Of a stretch of DNA of 64,000 bases, positions 52,831 through 60,756 are shown piece after piece. Each line of letters starts with the position of its first letter. Position 1 is the first letter of the stretch. The position numbers and the translations under genes were made by a program. This DNA is from Pseudomonas oryzagri (GTDB lineage: Bacteria; Pseudomonadota; Gammaproteobacteria; Pseudomonadales; Pseudomonadaceae). The stretch lies in the NCBI RefSeq assembly GCF_020831405.1, contig NZ_JAJHPU010000003.1, forward strand, positions 124,001-188,000. The letters are read 5' to 3'. The notes under the pieces are model-generated. The model saw only the letters and a program-made list of their open reading frames with translations, made no database searches and was not told the DNA's origin.

Positions 52831-53258
52831 TCGACGCCCCGTTGTCGAAGGCCGCCCGTAGGATCTGCAGGGGCTGGCCGAGCCGCCGTCCTGCACCCCG
52901 CGGTTCTCCTGCAGCTGACAATCGTCCATGGCATACAGGCGGAGGCTGTCGTGACGCATGGCTCGATATCCACGGCGTTGATGGCCGCATTGCATTCCTC
53001 GGACCGCTGCCGGAGCGCCAGGCGATCCTCGCTGGGCGTGCCGATTGTTGAACCCCGTCCGCTTGTCGGCCTCCAACCTGGCGCGTGGCTGGTTGCCCAG
53101 GGGGGCGGCTGCTATCCTCGACCGCCCCGTTCCCGGGCCCGCGGCTTGCGGTGTGCGGCGGCGTGGGCCATATACAACAAGAGTGCCCAGGCGGGCCGCC
53201 GCGCAGGATGCGCTGCATGCGGTCCGACCGGCTGGCGCAGTGCTCGGGGGACGACGCG
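52831..53258. other. Gene-poor stretch before fadD
   Basis: No credible gene is seen in these roughly 430 bases. Short open frames exist on both strands but lack family motifs and good ribosome-binding sites. The sequence probably contains the fadD promoter and the scar of the deletion that removed the front of the hydrolase gene. Confidence 0.5.
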
Positions 53259-54947
53259 ATGACCGAAAATTTCTGGATGGACAAGTACCCTGACGGGATT
53301 CCCGCCAGCATCGATCCCGACCGCTATCCCAACGTGCTCGCCGTGCTGCGCGAGTCCTGCCAGCGCTTCGCCGACAAGCCGGCATTCAGCAATCTCGGTC
53401 GCACCCTCAGCTATGGCGAGCTGTACGCGCTGTCCGGCGCCTTCGCCGCCTGGCTGCAGGAGCACACCGACCTGGTGGCGGGCGATCGCATCGCCATCCA
53501 GCTGCCCAACCTGCTGCAGTTCCCCGTCGCAGTGTTCGGTGCGTTGCGCGCCGGGCTGGTGGTGGTCAACACCAACCCGCTGTACACCGCGCGGGAGATG
53601 GAGCACCAGTTCAACGATTCCGGCGCCAAGGCGCTGGTCTGCCTGGCCAATCTGGCCCACCAGGCCGAGGCCGTGCTGCCGCACACCGGCATCCGCCACG
53701 TGGTGGTCACCGAGGTCGGCGACCTGCTGCCGCCGTTCAGGCGCTGGCTGGTCAACAAGGTGGTGCGTCATGTGAAGAAGATGGTGCCGCACTATCAGCT
53801 GCCGCAGGCGGTCCGCTTCACCGACGTGCTGGCCCGCGGCCGCGGCCGGCCGCTGCGCGAGGTGCAACCCAAGGCCGGCGAGGTGGCGGTGCTGCAGTAC
53901 ACCGGCGGCACCACCGGCGTGGCCAAGGGCGCCATGCTCACCCACCGCAACCTGATCGCCAACATGCTGCAGTGCCAGGCGCTGATGGCAGCCAACCTCG
54001 GCGAGGGCTGCGAAACCCTGGTCACCCCGTTGCCGCTCTACCACATCTACGCCTTCACCTTTCACTGCATGGCGATGATGCTGCTCGGCAACCACAACCT
54101 GCTGATCACCAACCCGCGCGACCTGCCGGCCACGGTCCGCGAGCTGGGCAAGTGGAAGTTCAGCGGCTTCATCGGCCTCAACACCCTGTTCGTCGCCCTG
54201 TGCAACAACGCCGAGTTCCGTCGCCTCGACTTCTCCGCGCTGAAGCTGACCATCTCCGGTGGCATGGCGCTGCAGCGCTCGACCGCCGAGCGCTGGCAGG
54301 AGATCACCGGTTGCACCATCTGCGAGGGCTACGGGCTGACCGAGACCAGCCCGGTGGTGGCGGTCAATCCGGCCGGCCACAACCAGACCGGCACCATCGG
54401 CATTCCGGTGCCCTCGACCCTGTGCAAGGTGATCGACGAGGCCGGCACCGACCTCGGCCTGGATGTGCCCGGCGAACTGTGCGTCAAGGGCCCGCAGGTG
54501 ATGAAGGGCTACTGGCAGCGTCCGGAGGCCACCGCCGAGGTGCTTGACGCCGACGGCTGGCTGAAGACCGGCGACATCGCGGTGATCCAGCCCGACGGCT
54601 ACATCCGCATCGTCGACCGCAAGAAGGACATGATCCTGGTCTCCGGTTTCAACGTGTACCCCAACGAGCTGGAGGAGGTGCTGGCCAGCCTGCCGGGGGT
54701 GCAACTGGGCGCCGCCATCGGCGTGCCGGACGAGCGCAGCGGCGAGGCGATCAAGCTGTTCGTGGTGCGCAAGCCCGGCGCCGAGCTGACCGCCGAGCAG
54801 GTGCTGGCGCACATGCGCGCCAACCTGACCCGTTACAAGGTGCCGCACCAAGTCGAGTTCCGCGATTCGCTGCCGACCAGCAACGTCGGCAAGATCCTGC
54901 GCCGCGAACTGCGCGAGCAGGAGCTGAAGAAGGGTGCGGTGGTCTGA
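53259..54947 (+). CDS. fadD: Long-chain fatty acid-CoA ligase FadD
   Basis: FadD activates fatty acids to acyl-CoA for beta-oxidation at the inner membrane. The 562-aa product begins MTENFWMDKYPDGIPASIDPD. It has the P-loop motif QYTGGTTGVAKGAMLTHRN, the adenylate motif EGYGLTETSPVVAVNP, and the fatty-acid signature region DGWLKTGDIAVIQPDGYIRIVDRKKDMILVSGFNVYPNELEE (about 425-465). The C-terminal catalytic Lys is in TSNVGKILRREL. P. aeruginosa has two tandem copies (fadD1, fadD2) at this locus and here only one is present; its position next to hrpA fits fadD1. Confidence 0.95.
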   Translation: MTENFWMDKYPDGIPASIDPDRYPNVLAVLRESCQRFADKPAFSNLGRTLSYGELYALSGAFAAWLQEHTDLVAGDRIAIQLPNLLQFPVAVFGALRAGLVVVNTNPLYTAREMEHQFNDSGAKALVCLANLAHQAEAVLPHTGIRHVVVTEVGDLLPPFRRWLVNKVVRHVKKMVPHYQLPQAVRFTDVLARGRGRPLREVQPKAGEVAVLQYTGGTTGVAKGAMLTHRNLIANMLQCQALMAANLGEGCETLVTPLPLYHIYAFTFHCMAMMLLGNHNLLITNPRDLPATVRELGKWKFSGFIGLNTLFVALCNNAEFRRLDFSALKLTISGGMALQRSTAERWQEITGCTICEGYGLTETSPVVAVNPAGHNQTGTIGIPVPSTLCKVIDEAGTDLGLDVPGELCVKGPQVMKGYWQRPEATAEVLDADGWLKTGDIAVIQPDGYIRIVDRKKDMILVSGFNVYPNELEEVLASLPGVQLGAAIGVPDERSGEAIKLFVVRKPGAELTAEQVLAHMRANLTRYKVPHQVEFRDSLPTSNVGKILRRELREQELKKGAVV

Positions 54948-55031
54948 ATCCGCGGAGTGTTGAGGGACCGTTCCCACGCTCCCGCGCAGCGTCGCGGCCA
55001 AGGCAGTTGCATGAAGCTCATGGCCCGGTCT

Positions 55032-55087
55032 GTAGGGGCGAATTCATTCGCCCTACACGGCCTTTAGGCGAATGAATTCGCCCCTAC
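55032..55087. repeat. Dispersed inverted repeat, GTAGGGGCGAATTCATTCGC family (copy 2)
   Basis: The same perfect 21-bp arms as the 47.9 kb copy (55032-55052 and 55067-55087) flank a different 14-bp spacer. It sits between fadD and hrpA, downstream of the fadD stop codon, where it may end fadD transcription. Confidence 0.9.
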
Positions 55088-55213
55088 AGTGGACGGACCA
55101 GACTCGGGCGCCACTCATGCAATTGCCCGGGACGTGCCGTGCCCGGTAACGCCACTCCCGCGCAAATCTGCGACAATCCCCGCCCCAAAAAATACCAAGC
55201 CGACGCCCGCCCG

Positions 55214-58200
55214 ATGAGTGCCGTACCCGCTTTCGACCAGCTGCTGAAGAACCTCGATCAGGCGCTGAACGCCGACCGCCACCGCCTGCGCCGTCAGTTG
55301 CACGACCTGCGCAAGCAGGCGGGCACGCCGGCGTGGGACGAGGGCAAGCTCGCCCAGTGGCTGGAGCGCTTCCAGGCCTCCGCCGCCAAGGTCGCGGCGC
55401 GCCGGGCCAGCGTGCCGCGCATCCGCTACGATGACGCCCTGCCGATCGCCGCGCGCCGCGACGAGATCCGCGAGGCCATCGCCAGGCACCAGGTGGTGGT
55501 GATCGCCGGCGAGACCGGCTCGGGCAAGACCACCCAGCTGCCGAAGATCTGCCTGGAGGCCGGCCGCGGCGTCGCCGGACTGATCGGCCACACCCAGCCG
55601 CGCCGCCTGGCCGCGCGCAGCGTCGCCACCCGCGTCGCCGAGGAGATCGGCACGCCGCTCGGCGAGCTGGTCGGCTACCAGGTGCGCTTCGAGGACCACA
55701 GCGGCGAGCAGTCGCTGGTCAAGCTGATGACCGACGGCATCCTGCTCGCCGAGACCCAGCACGACCGCTTTCTCGAGAAGTACGACACGCTGATCGTCGA
55801 CGAGGCCCACGAGCGCAGCCTGAACATCGACTTCCTGCTCGGCTACCTGAAGAACCTGCTGCCGCGCCGCCCCGACCTCAAGGTGATCATCACCTCGGCG
55901 ACCATCGATCTGGAGCGCTTCTCCAAGCACTTCAACGATGCGCCGATCATCGAGGTGTCCGGACGCACCTATCCGGTGGAGACCTGGTACCGCCCGCTGG
56001 CCGCCGAGCTGGACGAGAACGGCGAGCCGCTGTTCGACGACCTGTCGGTGGAGCAGGGCATCCTGCGTGCCCTCGAGGAGTTCGAGGCCCACGAGCGCTC
56101 GATCGGCAAGCGCCCGGGCGATGTGCTGGTGTTCCTGCCCGGCGAGCGCGAGATCCGCGAGGCCGCAGAGGTGCTGCGCAAGGCCAATCTGCGCCACACC
56201 GAGGTGCTGCCGCTGTACGCCCGGCTGACCCCGGCCGAGCAGCAGAAGATCTTCAAGCCCGCGAGCGGGCGCAAGATCGTGCTGGCCACCAACGTCGCCG
56301 AGACCTCGCTGACCGTGCCGGGCATCCGCTACGTGATCGACAGCGGCACCGCGCGGATCAGCCGCTACAGCTACCGCGCCAAGGTGCAGCGCCTGCCCAT
56401 CGAGGCGGTGTCGCAGGCCAGCGCCAACCAGCGCAAGGGCCGCTGCGGCCGGGTCGAGCCGGGCATCTGCATCCGCCTGTACAGCGAGGAGGACTTCCTC
56501 GGCCGTCCGCAATTCACCGATCCGGAGATCCTGCGCACCAACCTGGCCGCGGTGATCCTGCAGATGCTGCACCTGCGCCTGGGCGACATCGGCGAGTTCC
56601 CGTTCATCGAGCCGCCGGAAGGCAAGGCGATCAGCGACGGTTTCAACCTGCTGCAGGAGCTCTCGGCGGTCAACCGCGAGAACCAGCTGACTCCGCTGGG
56701 CCGCCAGCTGGCGCGCCTCCCGATTGATCCCAGATTGGGCCGTATGCTGCTGGAGGGCGCCCAGCAGGGCAGCCTGGCCGAAGTGCTGGTGATCGCCAGC
56801 GCCCTGTCGGTGCAGGACCCGCGCGAGCGTCCGGTCGAGCGCCAGCAGGCCGCCGACCAGGCCCACGCACAGTGGAAGAACCCCGACTCAGACTTCGCCG
56901 CGTTGATCAACCTGTGGCACGGCTTCGAGGCGCAGCGCCAGGCGCTGGGCGCCAACGCGCTGCGCAACTGGTGCCGCAAGAACTTCCTCAATTATCTAAG
57001 ACTTCGCGAGTGGCGGGACGCCCACCGCCAGCTGCTGCTGACCTGCCGCGACCTCAAGCTGCCGCTCAACCAGCTGGAAGCGCCCGAGCCGGTCGCCGCG
57101 CCGGCAGCGACCGGCGAGCTGGACCAGCGCGCCCGCCATGCCGTCGCCGCCCAGGACGAGCGCCAGCAGGTCGCGCAGACCCTGAAGAACTACGCCGCCG
57201 TGCACAAGGCGATTCTCGCCGGCCTGCTCAGCCAGATCGGCCAGAAGACCGAGGAGGGCGACTACAACGGCGCCCGCCAGCGGCGCTTCTGGCTGCATCC
57301 CTCCAGCGTGATCGGCCGCAAGCGCCCGCAGTGGGTGATGGCCGCCGAGCTGGTGGAGACCACCAAGCTGTTCGCGCGCATGGTGGCCAGAATCGACCCG
57401 GACTGGCTGGAGCCTCTGGCGCCGCACCTGGTCAAGAAGAACCATCTCGAACCGCACTGGGAGAAGAAGCGCGGCCAGGTGGTGGCCTATGAGCAGATCA
57501 CCCTCTACGGCCTGATCATCGTCGGTCGCCGCCCGGTGCACTACGGTCCCATCGATCCGCCGGCCGCGCGCGAGCTGTTCATCCGCGAGGGTCTGGTGCG
57601 CGGCGAGATCAACAGCCGCGCCAAATGCCTGACCGCCAATCGCCAGTTGCTGGACAAGCTCGACGAGCTGGAAGCCAAGGCGCGTCGCCGCGACATCCTC
57701 GCCGACGAGGAAACCCTGTTCGCCTACTACGATGCGCGCCTGCCGGCCGACATCTACCAGACCGCCAGCTTCGAGAACTGGTACAAGCGCGAGGGCGCGA
57801 AGAACCCGCAGCTCCTCATCATGCGCGAGGAGGACGTGCTGGCCCGCGAGGCCCGCGAGGTGACCGCGCAGCAGTACCCGGACAGCCTCACCATCGGTCG
57901 CCTGCAGCTGCCGCTCTCCTACCACTTCGAGCCCAACCACCCGCGCGACGGCGTCACCGTGCGCGTGCCGGCGCCGCTGTTGCCGCAACTGCCGGCCGAG
58001 CGCCTCGACTGGCTGGTGCCGGGCCTGCTGGAAGCCAAGTGCGTGGCGCTGGTGCGCGGGCTGCCCAAGGCGCTGCGCAAGAACTTCGTGCCGGTGCCCG
58101 ACTTCGTCGGCGCCGCACTGGCCAAGCTGGCCTTTGGCGCCGGTTCGCTGCCCGAGGCGCTGGGCCGCGAACTGCAACGCATGACCGGCGCTCGCGTGCC

Positions 58201-59239
58201 GGAGGAGGCCTGGGCGGAGTCCGCCGCCCAGCTGGAGAGCCACCTGAAGATGAACATCGAGGTGGTCGACGCGCGCGGCAAGTTCCTCGGCGAGGGCCGC
58301 GAGCTGGCCGAGCTGACCGCGCGCTTCAGTGAGGCCAGCCAGGCCGCGCTGGCCATCCCGGAGAGCAAGGCCGAGGCCAAGCCGGTGGAGGCCAAGGGCT
58401 TCAGCGTCGCGCAAAGCACCCAGCAGAAGATCGCCGGGTTGTCGCTGACCGTCTACCCCGCGCTGGTCGAGGACAACGGCGAGGTCAAGGAAGGCCGCTT
58501 CCCGACCCAGGCCGAGGCCGAATTCCAGCACCGCCGCGCCCTGCAGCGTCTCTTGCTGCAACAGCTCGCCGAGCCGGCCAAGTACCTGCGTACCAAGCTG
58601 CCGGGGCTGACCGATATGGGCCTGCTCTACCGCGAACTGGGCCGCGTCGAGTCGCTGGTCGAGGACATCCTGCTGGCCAGCCTGGACAGCTGCATCCTCG
58701 AGGGTGAAAGCCCGCTGCCGCGCGACGGCGCCGCCTTGGCCGCGCTCGCCGAACGCAAGCGCGGCAGCTGGAGCGAGCACGCCGAGCGCCTGGCGAAGCT
58801 GGTGCTGGAAATCCTCAAGCTCTGGCACGGCCTGCAGAAACGCTTCAAGGGGCGCATCGACCTGGCCATGGCGGTGGCTCTCAACGACATCAAGGCCCAG
58901 CTCGGCAACCTGGTCTATCCCGGCTTCGTCCGCCAGACCCCGGCCGAATGGCTGAAGGAATACCCGCGCTACCTGAAGGCCATCGAGCAGCGCCTCGACA
59001 AGGTCGGCAGCCAACTGCAGCGCGACCGGGTGTGGAGCGGCGAACTGGCCGGCTACTGGGAGCAGTACCAGGCGCGCGCAGCCAAGCACGCCCAGGAAGG
59101 CAAACGCGATCCCGAGCTCACGCTGTATCGCTGGATGCTCGAGGAGTACCGCGTGTCGCTGTTCGCCCAGCAACTGGGCACCAGGGTGGCGGTGTCGGAC
59201 AAGCGCCTCGGCAAGCAGTGGGCGGCGGTGGAGGCCTGA
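55214..59239 (+). CDS. hrpA: DEAH-box RNA helicase HrpA
   Basis: HrpA is a 3'-5' DEAH RNA helicase; in E. coli it acts on fimbrial mRNA and stalled ribosomes. The 1341-aa product has motif I GETGSGKTTQLPK (99-111), Ia THTQPRRLAARS-type sequence, motif II DEAHERSLNIDFLLGYLK (196), motif III ITSATIDL, motif V LATNVAETSLTVPG and motif VI QRKGRCGRVEPG. An OB-fold/HA2 region follows, then the long DUF3418 C-terminal domain (about 700-1335, ending near DPELTLYRWMLEEYRVSLFAQQLGT). No clear Shine-Dalgarno precedes the ATG at 55214; it is chosen because it begins the conserved MSAVPAFDQLLKNL, and earlier starts add non-conserved sequence. Confidence 0.95.
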   Translation: MSAVPAFDQLLKNLDQALNADRHRLRRQLHDLRKQAGTPAWDEGKLAQWLERFQASAAKVAARRASVPRIRYDDALPIAARRDEIREAIARHQVVVIAGETGSGKTTQLPKICLEAGRGVAGLIGHTQPRRLAARSVATRVAEEIGTPLGELVGYQVRFEDHSGEQSLVKLMTDGILLAETQHDRFLEKYDTLIVDEAHERSLNIDFLLGYLKNLLPRRPDLKVIITSATIDLERFSKHFNDAPIIEVSGRTYPVETWYRPLAAELDENGEPLFDDLSVEQGILRALEEFEAHERSIGKRPGDVLVFLPGEREIREAAEVLRKANLRHTEVLPLYARLTPAEQQKIFKPASGRKIVLATNVAETSLTVPGIRYVIDSGTARISRYSYRAKVQRLPIEAVSQASANQRKGRCGRVEPGICIRLYSEEDFLGRPQFTDPEILRTNLAAVILQMLHLRLGDIGEFPFIEPPEGKAISDGFNLLQELSAVNRENQLTPLGRQLARLPIDPRLGRMLLEGAQQGSLAEVLVIASALSVQDPRERPVERQQAADQAHAQWKNPDSDFAALINLWHGFEAQRQALGANALRNWCRKNFLNYLRLREWRDAHRQLLLTCRDLKLPLNQLEAPEPVAAPAATGELDQRARHAVAAQDERQQVAQTLKNYAAVHKAILAGLLSQIGQKTEEGDYNGARQRRFWLHPSSVIGRKRPQWVMAAELVETTKLFARMVARIDPDWLEPLAPHLVKKNHLEPHWEKKRGQVVAYEQITLYGLIIVGRRPVHYGPIDPPAARELFIREGLVRGEINSRAKCLTANRQLLDKLDELEAKARRRDILADEETLFAYYDARLPADIYQTASFENWYKREGAKNPQLLIMREEDVLAREAREVTAQQYPDSLTIGRLQLPLSYHFEPNHPRDGVTVRVPAPLLPQLPAERLDWLVPGLLEAKCVALVRGLPKALRKNFVPVPDFVGAALAKLAFGAGSLPEALGRELQRMTGARVPEEAWAESAAQLESHLKMNIEVVDARGKFLGEGRELAELTARFSEASQAALAIPESKAEAKPVEAKGFSVAQSTQQKIAGLSLTVYPALVEDNGEVKEGRFPTQAEAEFQHRRALQRLLLQQLAEPAKYLRTKLPGLTDMGLLYRELGRVESLVEDILLASLDSCILEGESPLPRDGAALAALAERKRGSWSEHAERLAKLVLEILKLWHGLQKRFKGRIDLAMAVALNDIKAQLGNLVYPGFVRQTPAEWLKEYPRYLKAIEQRLDKVGSQLQRDRVWSGELAGYWEQYQARAAKHAQEGKRDPELTLYRWMLEEYRVSLFAQQLGTRVAVSDKRLGKQWAAVEA

Positions 59240-59522
59240 GACCGCGACGTCCTGCGCTGGGTGGCGCTTCAGCAACCGGACGCCGCCGTCCGATGAGCGG
59301 GCGGCGACAGGCGCCTGGCGAACAGGCATGCCCGGGCCTGGTTCATCCCCTGATTTCCGTCGTCGAACTGGCCAGGCCGGCGGCCGCGAATTGACCACCC
59401 CGGCGGCACGAACTAGCGTTTTTCAGGCGCACCCTCGTGCGCATCGTCCAGCGCGGGCAGGCGTCGTCTCCTGACTCGAAGTGGCTGGAGCGCAGCGAGT
59501 TTTCCGTCACTGGAGGTGAACC

Positions 59523-60131
59523 ATGAAGTTTGGCCTGTCTGTTTCGACACCCGCACCCACCACCGTTCCCGTCGCCGTGACCAAGGTATGGCAGGCGTTG
59601 GTTGGCGCGCTTATCAGCGTACTGCTGGCGTTCTCCGCCGCCACCGCCCACGCCGCCGATGCCGCCCAGCTCGACAAGGAGGCACATGCCGCCCTGCAGG
59701 CGCTGTACGCGAAAGTGCCGGCGGCCAAGGTGCTGGGCGAGAAGGCCAAGGCGATCCTGGTGTTCCCCAGCATCACCAAGGCGGGTCTCGTCGTCGGTGG
59801 CCAGTACGGCGAGGGCGTGCTGATCCAGGGCGGCAAGACGACCGGCTACTACAGCACCGCCGGGGCCTCCTACGGCCTGCAGGCCGGCGTGCAGAAGTAC
59901 GGTTACGCGATGATGTTCATGACCGATGAGGCCTTCCAGTCGCTCAAGAAGCTGGAGGGCTTCGAGGTAGGCGTCGGCCCCACGGTGGTCGTGGTCGACG
60001 AAGGCATGGCGCGCAATGCCACCACCTCGACCATGAAGGAGGACATCTACGCCTTCGTCTTCAGCCAGAAGGGGCTGATGGCGGGGATCGGCATCCAGGG
60101 CACCAAGATCAGCAAGATCGACAAGAAGTAG
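59523..60131 (+). CDS. SYLF/YSC84-domain exported lipid-binding protein
   Basis: This is a 202-aa exported protein with a long signal sequence (hydrophobic segment at about 25-42, cleavage likely after TAHA). The mature part is a SYLF (DUF500) domain: DKEAHAALQALYAKVPAAKVLGEKAKAILVFPSITKAGLVVGGQYGEGVLI (about 51-101), GYYSTAGASYGLQAGVQKYGYAMMFMT and GVGPTVVVVDEGMA. SYLF domains bind phospholipids, and bacterial members are periplasmic or outer-membrane associated. GGAGGTG precedes the ATG. Its exact role is unknown. It converges with the next gene; the 283 bases upstream show no other feature. Confidence 0.87.
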   Translation: MKFGLSVSTPAPTTVPVAVTKVWQALVGALISVLLAFSAATAHAADAAQLDKEAHAALQALYAKVPAAKVLGEKAKAILVFPSITKAGLVVGGQYGEGVLIQGGKTTGYYSTAGASYGLQAGVQKYGYAMMFMTDEAFQSLKKLEGFEVGVGPTVVVVDEGMARNATTSTMKEDIYAFVFSQKGLMAGIGIQGTKISKIDKK

Positions 60132-60159
60132 CCGGAACGCTTGCCTCGATCCCGCCCCG

Positions 60160-60687
60160 TCAGGGGCGGGCGAGCTCGACCATCTCCGGGGTCACCTCGA
60201 TCACCCGGATCTGCTCCGGGTTCTGCGCCAGCAGGGCCTTTTTCGCCACCGCGTAGCAGTCGTCGACGTGGGCGTTGCCGAGCATCTTCATCGCGCCGAA
60301 GCTGATCGAGGCGGCCAACGCCTGGCCGAGGAAGGGCACGAACTTGGCCACCGACTTGGTGGCGACGCGGATGCCGAGGCGTTGCAGCATCTGCATGACC
60401 AGCTGCTGGGTCACCCATTTGCCGATCAGGTTGTTGCCCAGGCTGGTGGCGCCGATCAGGATGATGCGCTTGATCTTGGGGTCGAGCCCGGCGATCTGGT
60501 GGGGACTGAGGCCGAACTTCTGGTTGATCGCCGGGATCATCTCGATCAGCAGGGTAACGTCGGCGCCCAGGTCGAGGCCGGGGATCGGCAGCACCGCGGC
60601 GCCGGCGGAGAGCCCCGCGCGTTTGGTCACCAGGGCCTTGCACTCGTCGCGCAGGGCGTCCAGTTCTTCGAGGGTGCGAGGCAGCAT
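60160..60687 (-). CDS. Conserved hydrophobic protein of unknown function (DUF697-like)
   Basis: This 175-aa protein has no signal peptide. It contains glycine-rich hydrophobic hairpins (GLSAGAAVLPIPGLDLGADVTLLIEMIP at about 25-52 and FVPFLGQALAASISFGAMKMLG) that resemble the membrane-associated DUF697 domain found in some GTPase-linked proteins, but no GTPase motif is present. It ends in RVIEVTPEMVELARP. I regard the family link as tentative. The gene lies downstream of the PhoD-like phosphoesterase on the same strand (69-base gap), so the two may be co-transcribed. Confidence 0.7.
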   Translation of the reverse strand: MLPRTLEELDALRDECKALVTKRAGLSAGAAVLPIPGLDLGADVTLLIEMIPAINQKFGLSPHQIAGLDPKIKRIILIGATSLGNNLIGKWVTQQLVMQMLQRLGIRVATKSVAKFVPFLGQALAASISFGAMKMLGNAHVDDCYAVAKKALLAQNPEQIRVIEVTPEMVELARP

Positions 60688-60756
60688 GGCTTCTCCGGGG
60701 AGCGGGGGCGGACCCGGCCAGTATGCGCCAATTCGGCCGGCCGGTGCGCCGCGCTG

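Noticed and set aside
52831-53262. Short open frames before fadD on both strands as genes
   Set aside because: They lack ribosome-binding sites, conserved motifs and coding-like composition; better explained as promoter and decayed sequence.
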